DNA of 39,172 nucleotides from SD8 sp035528475 (GTDB lineage: Archaea; Halobacteriota; Methanomicrobia; Methanomicrobiales; Methanospirillaceae). Shown one piece after another: positions 23,296 to 31,317 of the stretch. The position numbers were made by a program, and so were the translations under genes. Numbering within the stretch: position 1 is the first letter of the stretch; every line of letters begins with the position of its first letter. Location of the stretch: positions 1 through 39,172 of the forward strand of contig DATKYO010000120.1 in assembly GCA_035528475.1 (NCBI GenBank), in the 5' to 3' direction. The notes below the pieces were generated by a model. The model was not told the DNA's origin, made no database searches, and saw nothing but the letters and a program-made list of their open reading frames with translations.

Positions 23296-24288
23296 TCACC
23301 ACCACGACTGGTGAAGGTGTCCCCTGGCAGCCGGCGTTGCTTCCCTCCCCTGGGATGTCCTTTTAATGAAACCGGCCTGGATCAGGTACGGTTCATATAC
23401 CTCCTCAATGGTTCGGGTATCCTCTCCTACGGATATGGCAATGGTCTTTAATCCCACCGGACCACCTCCAAAATCCTCAACAATTACTTCCAGGATTTTG
23501 CGGTCAACCTCATCAAGCCCATGAGCGTCAACCCCAAGCATGGAGAGTGCCTTATCTGCAATTTCCCTGCTGATCATTCCGTCGCTTTTCACCAGGGCAT
23601 AATCTGCCACCCTTTTTAAGAGTCGATTGGCGATCCGTGGAGTGCCCCTGCTTCTTCTGGCAATTTCGATGGACCCTTCCTCAGTAATCTGCAACTTCAT
23701 GATTTCCGCGCTCCTCTTCACAACCAATGCAAGTTCTTCGGGGGAATAGAGATTAAGCCGGAATATCATTCCGAAACGGTCCCTGAACGGTGAACCCAGC
23801 AACCCGACGCGGGTTGTGGCCCCAATAAGGGTGAAATGTTCGAGATCCAGTTTTATGGACCGTGCGCTCGGGCCCTCCCCGATCATTATATCAATAAAAT
23901 AATCTTCCATTGCCGGATAGAGCACCTCTTCGATCACGGTATTGAGCCGGTGTATTTCATCGATGAACAGGATATCCCCTTTATCCAGGAGTGTCAGGAT
24001 TGCCGCAAGGTCCCCTGCACGTTCAAGGATCGGGCCGCTGGTGCTATGGACCTGGGCACCCATCTCTCGGGCGATAATGTGGGAAAGAGTTGTCTTTCCC
24101 AGTCCGGGAGGGCCTGAAAAGAGTATATGGTCAAGCGGGCGTCCCCTTTTCTTTGCCGCTTCGATGGCAATATTCAGGCTCTCCTTAAGAGATTCCTGCC
24201 CGATAAATTCATTAAACCTGCCAGGACGAATAGTGACTTCGTCAATATCTCCAACTTCATGTTCTCCCGATACAATTCTCCCTACCAT
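23296..24288 (-). CDS. ruvB: Holliday junction branch-migration helicase RuvB
   Basis: A 330-residue AAA+ ATPase of bacterial RuvB length. It has FIGQESLKESL, Walker A GPPGLGKTT (about 59-67), Walker B ILFIDEIHRL (about 105), sensor 1 LIGATTRVGLL, the arginine finger region PFRDRFG, sensor 2 RGTPRIANRLLKRV, and a C-terminal winged helix with GGPVGLKTIA and the ending YEPYLIQAGFI-RTxxGR. RuvB hexamers pump DNA through RuvA-bound Holliday junctions. Archaea normally use Hjc and other helicases, so a RuvB here is noteworthy, though Methanomicrobiales are known to carry Ruv proteins. It follows ruvA by 9 nt. Confidence 0.97.
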   Translation of the reverse strand: MVGRIVSGEHEVGDIDEVTIRPGRFNEFIGQESLKESLNIAIEAAKKRGRPLDHILFSGPPGLGKTTLSHIIAREMGAQVHSTSGPILERAGDLAAILTLLDKGDILFIDEIHRLNTVIEEVLYPAMEDYFIDIMIGEGPSARSIKLDLEHFTLIGATTRVGLLGSPFRDRFGMIFRLNLYSPEELALVVKRSAEIMKLQITEEGSIEIARRSRGTPRIANRLLKRVADYALVKSDGMISREIADKALSMLGVDAHGLDEVDRKILEVIVEDFGGGPVGLKTIAISVGEDTRTIEEVYEPYLIQAGFIKRTSQGREATPAARGHLHQSWW

Positions 24289-24297
24289 GACTGCAGG

Positions 24298-24891
24298 TCA
24301 CCGTTCCTTCAATTTAATCAGCGCTGCTTTGATTACCTCCTGCAGGCCGGGAGATTTCATCGTAGCGATGGCACTTTCAACGGCGTCCCGTGATTCCTTT
24401 GGCGAGAACCCAAGAGAAAGTAGTGCACGGATTGCATCATTTCTTACAGGATCGGGACCCTTCACGTCTTTTCCATATAGATCTGCTTTTTTCTGCATTG
24501 TATCTTTAAGTTCCACGATCAGGCGCCTGGCACTCTTGGTTCCAATACCTGAGATTCCGGTCAGTATCTTTTCATCTTCTCCGATGATTGCGGCCGCAAA
24601 ATCAGGGATGGAAATCTGGGAGAGAATGCCCTGGGCCAGGGCAGGACCTACGCGTGTGACACTCGTGAGCATTAAAAACATTTCAAGGGCATCAGGGCTT
24701 AAAAATCCGTAAAGGAACATCCCGTCTTCCCTGACGGACATATGGGTATATACCTTTACCGTCGCCTCCGTAGCCCGTACCTCTACCAGGTCCGGTACAG
24801 TCATATGCACCCGATACCCCACGCCATGCACATCGAGGACGACAAAGTTATCTCCCAGATGTGCCACGTTCCCAAAAAGGTGTGATATCAT
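24298..24891 (-). CDS. ruvA: Holliday junction DNA-binding protein RuvA
   Basis: A 197-residue protein with the three RuvA regions. The N-terminal OB fold includes VLDVHGVGYRVHM. Two helix-hairpin-helix motifs follow (LTSVTRVGPALAQGILS and LTGISGIGTKSARRLIVELKD), and a C-terminal domain III carries ALLSLGFSPKESRDAV, which contacts RuvB. The ATG at 24891 has GGTGAGG upstream and lies 2 nt after the ruvC stop; an in-frame start at 24918 would only overlap ruvC. RuvA tetramers hold the junction in a square-planar form for RuvB and RuvC. Confidence 0.97.
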   Translation of the reverse strand: MISHLFGNVAHLGDNFVVLDVHGVGYRVHMTVPDLVEVRATEATVKVYTHMSVREDGMFLYGFLSPDALEMFLMLTSVTRVGPALAQGILSQISIPDFAAAIIGEDEKILTGISGIGTKSARRLIVELKDTMQKKADLYGKDVKGPDPVRNDAIRALLSLGFSPKESRDAVESAIATMKSPGLQEVIKAALIKLKER

Positions 24892-24893
24892 TG

Positions 24894-25367
24894 CTACCTC
24901 ACCGAATGGATATGACACAGGGCGATGGAGAGCGCATCTGCCGCATCATCGGGCCGGGGTATCTCCCCAAGTGACAGAAGTCGCCGGATCATATCCTGCA
25001 TCTGCCGTTTATCGGCTTTTCCTGAACCCGTAATTGCCTGTTTCACCCGGTTTGGAGTATACTCCGTGACAGGAATCCCGTGCTGCCGGGCTGCAAGCAT
25101 GATCACGCCTCTCACCTCGGCAACATTCATTGCCGAGCTTACATTCCTTGCAAAGAACAGTTTTTCCAGTGCCATGCAGTCAGGCTTGTACTCTTTGAGC
25201 AGGCGGGAAAGCGCGGAATAGATCTCCTCAAGCCGTTCCGGCGTGTTTTTATCCTTTCCCGAGGTGAATATGCAGTTGTAACAGAGTGTCACTATCCTGC
25301 CATCTTTTTTTTCCAGTATCCCGTACCCCACGATGGCGATTCCCGGATCAATTCCAATCACGATCAT
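24894..25367 (-). CDS. ruvC: crossover junction endodeoxyribonuclease RuvC
   Basis: A 157-residue RNase H-fold nuclease. The four acidic catalytic residues of RuvC can be placed: Asp7 in GIDPG, Glu68 in ALEKLFF, and Asp141 and Asp144 in DDAADALSIALCH. The conserved NVSSAM-VAEVRGV and YTPNRVKQAITGSGKADK segments are present. It cuts Holliday junctions symmetrically at the site exposed by RuvAB. It leads the ruvC-ruvA-ruvB order, which is common in bacteria. A TATA-like stretch on the minus strand near 25421-25431 is about 55 nt upstream of the ATG. An archaeal Hjc could be redundant with it. Confidence 0.97.
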   Translation of the reverse strand: MIVIGIDPGIAIVGYGILEKKDGRIVTLCYNCIFTSGKDKNTPERLEEIYSALSRLLKEYKPDCMALEKLFFARNVSSAMNVAEVRGVIMLAARQHGIPVTEYTPNRVKQAITGSGKADKRQMQDMIRRLLSLGEIPRPDDAADALSIALCHIHSVR

Positions 25368-25624
25368 AATAAAGTAAAATGGCGCGAACTCCCGTTTTTA
25401 TGGATTTTTGGGTGTACATCGCTTAATATTTTTCCCTTTCGGGCATTCAATAGATATTGGGAGAATTGAGGGTAATTGTTCATTATCCTGATACACAGCC
25501 CACCTGTATCATGAAGATGCTGGTAAATAGGTCCATCTCCATTCCATGTATACACCGACATTGAATTCCAATAGAAAACTGTTTTAGTATCGCGCGTCAA
25601 TCTATTTTTTTGTTGTGATTAAAC

Positions 25625-26047
25625 ATGGGATCGAATGAAGACATTATGCACGATTTTGTGCGTAAAGAACTAAAACGACTCTACCCCACCGTTGACGGGT
25701 GGCAGATAAAGCCTGCGCCCAAAATTGAAGGAAAGGAACAGGGCTTCGTTGTCTCGCGGAGACTTCTGGGCCGATCCGAAGGTTCTTTCGTATTAGTATC
25801 CTTTGACAACGAAGTAACCCCCGACACTATTGAACACCTGAAATCCATAGAAAAATCCGGCCAGATGGCGAGTGTGGCCAAACCAGGGAGAATCCTGGTG
25901 GTTCCAAAGGGGTCAAATACCTCAAATGTCCCGGACGATATCAGGATCATACAGATGCAGAGCTTTGGTTTTGATGGCAAGGAACTTATCTGGCTGAAAA
26001 GAAGGGCCCAGATGAGTGAAAAGGTCATATCACAGGAATCTACCTGA
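25625..26047 (+). CDS. unrecognised 140-residue protein
   Basis: I do not recognise this protein. It starts MGSNEDIMHDFVRKELKRLYP, a helical segment, followed by alternating strand-like and charged stretches (GFVVSRRLLGRSEGSFVLVSF, TIEHLKSIEKSG, RILVVPKGS, IRIIQMQSF). There is no signal peptide, membrane helix or cysteine. The pattern is a small alpha/beta cytosolic protein, and the FVLVSFDNEV and ILVVPKGS strands could belong to a nuclease-like or Rossmann-like fold, but nothing decides this. A T-rich TATA-like element (CTATTTTTTT) lies about 15-20 nt before the ATG. Codon use and density look like a real gene. It converges with the Mut7-C gene, with 5 nt between them. Confidence 0.75.
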   Translation: MGSNEDIMHDFVRKELKRLYPTVDGWQIKPAPKIEGKEQGFVVSRRLLGRSEGSFVLVSFDNEVTPDTIEHLKSIEKSGQMASVAKPGRILVVPKGSNTSNVPDDIRIIQMQSFGFDGKELIWLKRRAQMSEKVISQEST

Positions 26048-26052
26048 AGGGA

Positions 26053-26547
26053 TCAGGAGTTCTCCAGTCCCTTTCTTATTCTTTTTTCGAGATTTCTTCC
26101 GTGAGAACCCATCCAGTAGAGTTTTCTGCACCTACGGCACCAGTAAAATCTCAGGCCGTCTCTATCCTGCGGAGCATACTCAGTCCCCTTTATCTCCTCA
26201 CGAGTGGCTTTCCGAAGATATTCATTGCAGATTGAACAGCGATTGAGACGCAATTCAGGATCAATGAGACCGAGACCGGTCAACTGCCGGATCTGCCCGA
26301 TCACATCCTCGCCAGACATCAGAATTGCAAGATTTTCCCCTCTCTTTGCCAGTTCACGGTCTTTTGTGAGGAGAATCCTGTGTTCATACTGCGCCCTGGT
26401 AAGGAGGAGAGTGTCTTCCTTTTTATTCCCTTCCCTGTAACTACTCGCACACTCCGTGTCATACCCCATAAAACGCAGGTACCTGCACAAAGGGCCAAGC
26501 ATTCGATCCACCAGAAACCGGCGTTCTTTTGTCCTTTTATCAGACAT
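26053..26547 (-). CDS. Mut7-C RNase-domain protein
   Basis: About 164 residues. The N-terminal PIN-like part begins FLVDRMLGPLCRYLRFMGYDT, with the acidic FLVD and LLTKDRELAKR motifs typical of the Mut7-C (former DUF82) domain. The C-terminal part is a zinc ribbon with CSIC and CRRC pairs about 33 residues apart, followed by YWMGSHG. Mut7-C proteins are predicted RNases and the eukaryotic relative Mut-7 is a 3'-5' exoribonuclease accessory domain. The ATG at 26547 overlaps the end of the radical SAM gene by 8 nt; a TTG at 26553 is in frame too. The two genes are therefore co-transcribed. Confidence 0.88.
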   Translation of the reverse strand: MSDKRTKERRFLVDRMLGPLCRYLRFMGYDTECASSYREGNKKEDTLLLTRAQYEHRILLTKDRELAKRGENLAILMSGEDVIGQIRQLTGLGLIDPELRLNRCSICNEYLRKATREEIKGTEYAPQDRDGLRFYWCRRCRKLYWMGSHGRNLEKRIRKGLENS

Positions 26548-27559
26548 GATCAATATACTCTATCCGTTCACCGCAGTTTTTACAGCAACAATCTGATAAG
26601 TTCCTGTTCATGCTGCGGAATCCTGATCGCTCGATCAGAAGTGCGCCGCAGGAGGGGCAATAGGTGCTCTCACAGGGGTTGGCAACGACATTCCCAAGGT
26701 AGGGAAAAAGGAGCCCCATTTCCTTGGCCTGGCGGTAAATTCCTTCCAGAACAGCCACATCCGTCGCACTCCTGTCCCTCATCTTATAATCAGGATGGAA
26801 CCGTGTAAAATGGACCGGTGTCTGCGGTCCGAGGTTATCAATAATCCAGCGAATGAGCGCTCCGGTCTCCTCCGGACTGTCATTTAAACCAGGGATTACC
26901 AGATTGACAACCTCCACGTGCATACCCAGTTCTCTTGCCACCACGGAGGAATCCAGAACAGGCTGGAGGTGCGCACCACATATTTTCCTGTAGAATTCAT
27001 CGGTAAATGCCTTGATATCAACACGGAATGCATCAAGCACAGGTGATATCTCCCTCAATGCTTCTTCCGTGATGTATCCATTGGTCACATATACTGTTCC
27101 GAGACCCCTTTGCTTGGCAATTTTTCCCATTTCCAAGGTATATTCATGCCAGATAGTGGGTTCATTATAGGTCCACGAGATGCTGGCACATCCCCTTGCA
27201 AGGGCGCGTTCCACTCCCTGTTCCGGGGAAATCTCCTGGAGATAAGAAGAATCGATATGTGCCCTCGAAATCTGCCAGTTCTGGCAGTGTTCACAATGAA
27301 AATTGCAGCCGACGCTGCCCAGGGAATACGAAAGGGTTCCCGGAAGAAAATGGAATAGCGGTTTCTTTTCGATGGGATCAACCGCCTCGGAACTCACCTT
27401 CGAATAGCTCAGGGCAAAAAGTTTCCCTCCATCATTCAGCCTGACCCCGCAAATCCCGCATTTTCCTTCCTTTATTGTACAGCGATGGTTGCAGAGAGAA
27501 CAACGTACCGTTTCCTCATCAAGCCGGGTGTACTGGCGGGCTTCATGCATCGGTTTCAT
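26540..27559 (-). CDS. AmmeMemoRadiSam-system radical SAM enzyme
   Basis: About 339 residues. An N-terminal zinc-ribbon-like segment (CSLCNHRCTIKEGKCGICGVR) is followed by a radical SAM core with the GCNFHCEHCQNW cluster (CxxxCxxC) near residue 80, then SWTYNEPTIW and VYVTNGYITEEAL. A C-terminal CPSCG and CCCKNCG zinc motif ends the protein. This is the radical SAM partner of the AMMECR1 and Memo proteins, whose reaction is not established; no AMMECR1 or Memo gene is in this window. The ATG at 27559 is preferred because a TATA-like TTTATTAAAA lies about 25-35 nt upstream, implying a short or no leader. Confidence 0.9.
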   Translation of the reverse strand: MKPMHEARQYTRLDEETVRCSLCNHRCTIKEGKCGICGVRLNDGGKLFALSYSKVSSEAVDPIEKKPLFHFLPGTLSYSLGSVGCNFHCEHCQNWQISRAHIDSSYLQEISPEQGVERALARGCASISWTYNEPTIWHEYTLEMGKIAKQRGLGTVYVTNGYITEEALREISPVLDAFRVDIKAFTDEFYRKICGAHLQPVLDSSVVARELGMHVEVVNLVIPGLNDSPEETGALIRWIIDNLGPQTPVHFTRFHPDYKMRDRSATDVAVLEGIYRQAKEMGLLFPYLGNVVANPCESTYCPSCGALLIERSGFRSMNRNLSDCCCKNCGERIEYIDHV

Positions 27560-27625
27560 TATAGCAGGATATTTCGGTCTTTTAATAAATATAATGGTGA
27601 ACACGAAAATGAGGGGTCAACAGGA

Positions 27626-27778
27626 TCAACCTGATTTGTCTGCGCCGGGCTCTTCCTCATCGGTCTCCATAACCAGTGATCCCCGGTATTTACAGTTTTT
27701 ACAGCGGTAAATCTGTCCGATATATCCACCAACCACGAGGTAGATCTCCTTACTTCCGCATACAGGGCAGCGTATCAT
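27626..27778 (-). CDS. 50-residue zinc-ribbon protein
   Basis: Read from ATG 27778 to TGA 27628-27626. It begins MIRCPVCGSKEIYLVVGGYI and has a second cysteine pair CKNCKYRG about 23 residues later, followed by an acidic tail (METDEEE). This is the shape of small archaeal zinc ribbons related to the RPB9/TFS type and to DUF-type ribbons. GGAG lies directly before the ATG, and a TATATAA-like element (27788-27795) lies just upstream, in the short divergent gap to the UMP kinase. The gene ends 22 nt before the radical SAM transcription region, on the same strand. Its partner is unknown. Confidence 0.8.
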   Translation of the reverse strand: MIRCPVCGSKEIYLVVGGYIGQIYRCKNCKYRGSLVMETDEEEPGADKSG

Positions 27779-27823
27779 TCTCCAACAATTATATGGTATC
27801 CTTGGAGAAATGATTTGGGTTGA

Positions 27824-28528
27824 ATGAAAACGGTGGTACTATCACTTGGTGGCTCAATCCTGCTTCCTTCCATAGAATCGAATACAATACATTCCTATGC
27901 CCCCGTGCTTCGTAATATTGCCAGGAATGTTTTGCTTTTCGTTGTAGTGGGCGGTGGCGGGGAAGCCCGGCGCTATATATCGGCAGCCAGAACTCTGAAA
28001 ATTGATGAAGCAACCTGTGACGAGATTGGAATCATGATCACAAGGTTAAACGCCGCACTCCTGGTCGGTGCGCTGGGAACCGCTGCATATCCCCGTGTAG
28101 CCGAGAACCAGACCCAGGCGCTGGAATTTGGTGTATCGGGAAAGATTGTGGTTATGGGGGGCGTTACTCCAGGGCAGACCACAGATGCAGTGGCTGCAGT
28201 CCTGGCAGAGCGGGCAGGTGCAGACATTCTGATTAATGCCACCTCGGTTGATGGTATTTACAGTGCTGATCCTAAAATAGACCCCTCTGCAAAGCGTTTT
28301 CAGAGCCTTACACCCTCACAGCTCGTGGAGATTGTGAGTGGTGACAGCCTGAGCGCCGGGTCCAATGCGGTGGTGGACATGGTTGCGGCAAAAATTGTCC
28401 AGCGCAGCAGGATACCCCTGGCAGTCCTGGATGGAAGAGACCCGAAGAACCTGGAAAATGCCCTGAATGTCGGCGCGTTCCAGGGAACGATAGTCACCGG
28501 AAGTGGAAATAGTCCCCTTCCACTATGA
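27824..28528 (+). CDS. pyrH: UMP kinase, archaeal type
   Basis: A 234-residue amino-acid-kinase-fold protein beginning MKTVVLSLGGSILLPS, with VVVGGGGEARRYI, LINATSVDGIYSADPK and a C-terminal VLDGRDPKNLENAL. These are the nucleotide- and phosphate-binding loops of the archaeal UMP kinase, which makes UDP from UMP and ATP for pyrimidine nucleotide synthesis. It is shorter than bacterial PyrH, as expected in archaea. The start ATG at 27824 has GGGTTGA upstream. It is followed by tRNA-Pro and endonuclease III on the same strand, without a clear terminator between. Confidence 0.92.
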   Translation: MKTVVLSLGGSILLPSIESNTIHSYAPVLRNIARNVLLFVVVGGGGEARRYISAARTLKIDEATCDEIGIMITRLNAALLVGALGTAAYPRVAENQTQALEFGVSGKIVVMGGVTPGQTTDAVAAVLAERAGADILINATSVDGIYSADPKIDPSAKRFQSLTPSQLVEIVSGDSLSAGSNAVVDMVAAKIVQRSRIPLAVLDGRDPKNLENALNVGAFQGTIVTGSGNSPLPL

Positions 28529-28590
28529 GGGCGTCTGGTAAGAACGGTAAATATTTTTCTACTGCCCGACATACGTTTATACTCACTTCA

Positions 28591-28665
28591 GGGGTAGTAG
28601 GGTAGCCTGGTCCATCCTAGAGCGTTTGGGACGCTTTGACGGCAGTTCGAATCTGCCCTACCCCA
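28591..28665 (+). tRNA. tRNA-Pro (UGG)
   Basis: Acceptor stem GGGGTAG (28591-28597) pairs with CTACCCC (28658-28664), with A65 of the pair as discriminator. The anticodon arm GAGCG-TTTGGGA-CGCTT gives anticodon TGG, and the T arm GGCAG-TTCGAAT-CTGCC is perfect. The D arm GGGT/ATCC includes the AGCCTGG loop usual for tRNA-Pro. CCA is not encoded. A TAAATATTT element at 28548-28557 is a candidate promoter. Confidence 0.93.
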
Positions 28666-28668
28666 TTA

Positions 28669-29322
28669 ATGGACAGGACATCAGCCTGCACAATTTTGCG
28701 CATTCTCATCTCTCTTTATCAGCTTCCTGATTCTCCCCGATCTTTTCTCAAATTCGAAAATCAGTTTCAGATACTTGTCCTTACCATACTCTCTGCACAG
28801 ACCACCGATCGAATTGTAAATGCCGTCCGCGAGAATTTGTTTTTGCACTATCCCACTCCGCGGGACCTTGCCCGTGCACAACCGGAAGATGTTGAGGAGA
28901 TAATTAAGAGTTGCGGGTTCTATAAAAACAAAGCAAAACACATAATCGGGGCAGCAAAGGCGCTTGTTGAGGAATATGACGGAAATGTCCCCGCCAATAT
29001 GGACGCACTTCTCACACTTCCCGGTGTCGGCCGGAAGACGGCGAACATTGTACTCAATCACGCTTTCGGGATTGATGAAGGAATCGCAGTCGACACGCAC
29101 GTCCGCCGGGTTGCATGGCGCCTGGGGATGACTGATCATACTCATCCGGACCATATAGAGAGGGATCTCATGGCTCTTTTTCCAAAAAACGCCTGGGGAA
29201 AAATAAATTATCTGCTCATCATGCATGGTCGTACTGTCTGTTCTGCACGAATGCCCTCGTGCGATTCCTGCCCGCTTAATTCATTCTGCAGATATTATCT
29301 CCAGGTCTTTTTACAAAAATGA
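28669..29322 (+). CDS. nth: endonuclease III
   Basis: A 217-residue protein with all marks of the Nth family. The helix-hairpin-helix LPGVGRKTANIVLNHAFG contains the catalytic Lys, and AVDTHVRRV the catalytic Asp. The iron-sulfur cluster motif C-x6-C-x2-C-x5-C is exact (CSARMPSCDSCPLNSFC). It removes oxidised pyrimidines as a bifunctional glycosylase/AP lyase. The ATG at 28669 is only 3 nt after the last base of tRNA-Pro, so no ribosome-binding site exists; 3' processing of the tRNA would release a near-leaderless message. An in-frame start at 28636 lies inside the tRNA and is rejected. Confidence 0.95.
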   Translation: MDRTSACTILRILISLYQLPDSPRSFLKFENQFQILVLTILSAQTTDRIVNAVRENLFLHYPTPRDLARAQPEDVEEIIKSCGFYKNKAKHIIGAAKALVEEYDGNVPANMDALLTLPGVGRKTANIVLNHAFGIDEGIAVDTHVRRVAWRLGMTDHTHPDHIERDLMALFPKNAWGKINYLLIMHGRTVCSARMPSCDSCPLNSFCRYYLQVFLQK

Positions 29323-29359
29323 TAAATCTGCCACGAAAACCCTGAAATATTTCAGCATA

Positions 29360-30541
29360 TTATATCAGGAAAATCGTTTTATATATGAGAAATGTGACAA
29401 AGGAGAAGATTGCGGTGAGTGGGATGGTCAGGATCCATGCAGCAACGATGCGCCGCACAATTCCCCATTGAACTGCCGAATATCCTTTTGTTGCGCCCAC
29501 ACCCATAATTGCCCCGCTTATGGCATGCGTGGTGGAGACCGGAACGCCGAATGCCGTTACAAACGAGAGCACAACCCCTCCTCCAGTCTCAGCACAGAAT
29601 CCCTGGTATGGACGGAGTTTGGTGATCTTTGTGGCCATAGTCTTTACTACCCGCCATCCCCCGAGGAACGTTCCGAGGGAGATTGCCACGCTGGAGATGA
29701 TTATAACCCAAATCGGGACATTAAATTCGGTCAGGAGCCCTCCGGCCACCAGCATTGCAGTGATAATTCCCATTGCGTTCTGGGCATCATTGCTTCCATG
29801 GCCAATGCTGTAAAACGCAGCTGATAAGATCTGAAGTTTGTTGAAAATGATAGTCATTGTCTTGCTGTTTGAATTCCTGAAAAGGAAGATGATCAGCATC
29901 CCAAAAAGAAACGCCGCGATAAGTCCCAGTGTGGGAGATACCACAATAAAGACTAAAATTGCCAGTATTCCGGAGATCGGCAATAATTTTGCAATAATTA
30001 CCAGCGGAATAGTGAGGGCCAGGCCGCTGAGCACACCAATTCCGGTAAAAGCAATCCAGCGATCCTCTTTTTTATGCCAGGCAATTGCTGTCATTATCAC
30101 GGCCCCGATGATTGCCCCTGCCAGTGCATAAAACACCAGAAGGATGACCGTTTCGGATGTCGGCCATATTATGGCATGAATGCCTGCATACGCAATGGCT
30201 GATCCGATAAGCCCGCCTACCAATGCATGGCTTGCCGAGATAGGTATTCCCACGTATGAGGAGATAAACACCCAGAGCACTGCAGCAAGCATCCCAAGAA
30301 GGATTACATGAGTGGTCATAAACCCGGGAAAAACCAGTCCTTTACCGATTGTCTTGGCAATTGCAGTGGTAAAGAGGAGAGGGCCAACCATGTTGAAAAA
30401 TGCAGCCATGGCCACTGCCTGAAGAGGTGTCAGAACCCTGGTCCCGACGACGGTGGCGATAGAATTGGCAGCATCATTAAGGCCATTTACAAAATTAAAT
30501 AGAAGGGCGAGAATAACTCCGGCTATTACCACATATTCCAT
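29360..30541 (-). CDS. PiT-family inorganic phosphate transporter
   Basis: A 393-residue membrane protein with about ten helices. The PiT signature occurs twice, GLNDAANSIATVVGTRVL near residue 21 and GSNDAQNAMGIITAML near residue 252, along with SASHALVGGLIGSAIA and STTHAISGAIMGVG. It moves phosphate with a coupling cation, usually H+ or Na+. It lies directly after the DUF47 gene, a standard pair. The start is ATG 30541, or TTG 30550, which would overlap the preceding TGA as TTGA; the ATG gives the family N-terminus. Confidence 0.94.
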   Translation of the reverse strand: MEYVVIAGVILALLFNFVNGLNDAANSIATVVGTRVLTPLQAVAMAAFFNMVGPLLFTTAIAKTIGKGLVFPGFMTTHVILLGMLAAVLWVFISSYVGIPISASHALVGGLIGSAIAYAGIHAIIWPTSETVILLVFYALAGAIIGAVIMTAIAWHKKEDRWIAFTGIGVLSGLALTIPLVIIAKLLPISGILAILVFIVVSPTLGLIAAFLFGMLIIFLFRNSNSKTMTIIFNKLQILSAAFYSIGHGSNDAQNAMGIITAMLVAGGLLTEFNVPIWVIIISSVAISLGTFLGGWRVVKTMATKITKLRPYQGFCAETGGGVVLSFVTAFGVPVSTTHAISGAIMGVGATKGYSAVQWGIVRRIVAAWILTIPLTAIFSFVTFLIYKTIFLI

Positions 30542-30546
30542 TTTTA

Positions 30547-31176
30547 TCAAGAATGCCTGATGGCAATATCAGAAAGCACATTCGCAGCATCTTCGCATTT
30601 GTCGGTGGCATTTTCCAGATGTTCATAAATATCCTTCCTCTTGATAATGGCAATCGCATCCTCTGTCCTGAACAGGTCATTGATTGCATGAGCGAGCACG
30701 TCATCGGCCAGGTTCTCCAAACGGTTCACCTCGATGCAACGGCGCTCGATTTGACGAGGGTTTTTTATATCGCGGATTTCTTTGACCGCATCCTCTATCT
30801 CCTCCACCGAGAGCTGGATCAGTTTTGCCATTTCTGTCATATGGGTATCTGTCTCAATGACCCCATAATTATACATCCTCTGTGCAGTTCCTTCGATAAA
30901 ATCCAGTATATCATCTAGTGCCGATGCAAGTCTGGAGATTTCTTCGTGATCCAGAGGGGTGATAAAGGTCCGGTTCAGTTGCTCGTAGATCTCATGGGTT
31001 ATCTTGTCTCCCTCATGCTCGAGCTGCTCAAGGTGGTTCACCTTTGCTTTGATATCAGTAAAATCTTCAACCAGGTCTACCATGCTGTGTGAGGCATCCA
31101 CCACTACTGAAGCCAAACGGTCGAAAAGGTCAAAAAAAACCTTATCCTGGGGAATTAACCACTCTCTTAAACCCAA
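30547..31176 (-). CDS. DUF47/PhoU-like accessory protein of the PiT transporter
   Basis: A 209-residue all-helical protein starting GLREWLIPQDKVFFDLFD, with repeated helices such as HLEQLEHEGDKITHEIYEQL and a DDILDFIEG segment. These are typical of the DUF47 (Pit accessory) family, related to PhoU, which binds metal through acidic patches and modulates phosphate uptake. The start codon is TTG at 31176; GAG-rich sequence lies upstream and no ATG gives the conserved N-terminus in frame. It overlaps or abuts the PiT start. Confidence 0.88.
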   Translation of the reverse strand: MGLREWLIPQDKVFFDLFDRLASVVVDASHSMVDLVEDFTDIKAKVNHLEQLEHEGDKITHEIYEQLNRTFITPLDHEEISRLASALDDILDFIEGTAQRMYNYGVIETDTHMTEMAKLIQLSVEEIEDAVKEIRDIKNPRQIERRCIEVNRLENLADDVLAHAINDLFRTEDAIAIIKRKDIYEHLENATDKCEDAANVLSDIAIRHS

Positions 31177-31205
31177 TGCAAATCATCATCTCATTGGCAA
31201 CGCAT

Positions 31206-31217
31206 AATAAAAAAAAC
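31206..31217 (-). terminator. T tract after tRNA-Ala
   Basis: The plus-strand run of A residues reads as a T tract on the minus strand about 30 nt after the tRNA-Ala 3' end and 30 nt before the DUF47 start. It is the likely stop for the tRNA transcript. Confidence 0.45.
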
Positions 31218-31245
31218 TCCGGTTTGTTATCCTGATAAAAACAGA

Positions 31246-31317
31246 TGGACCGAGCGGGAATTGAACCCGCGGCCTCTACCATGCCAAGGTAGCGATCTTC
31301 CCCTGATCTATCGGCCC
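31246..31317 (-). tRNA. tRNA-Ala (GGC)
   Basis: On the minus strand, acceptor GGGCCGA pairs with TCGGTCC, with A as discriminator. The anticodon arm CTACC-TTGGCAT-GGTAG gives anticodon GGC, and the T arm CGCGGG-TTCAATT-CCCGC is clear. CCA is not encoded and there is no intron. A TATA-like TTTTAAATC lies about 25-35 nt upstream (31343-31351 on the plus strand). Confidence 0.95.

Noticed and set aside
25364..25624. Minus-strand open frame of 78 codons upstream of ruvC
   Set aside because: It has no ribosome-binding site or family features and covers the probable ruvC promoter.
28636..28668. Earlier in-frame start for endonuclease III
   Set aside because: It lies inside tRNA-Pro, so the extra residues would be encoded by tRNA sequence.
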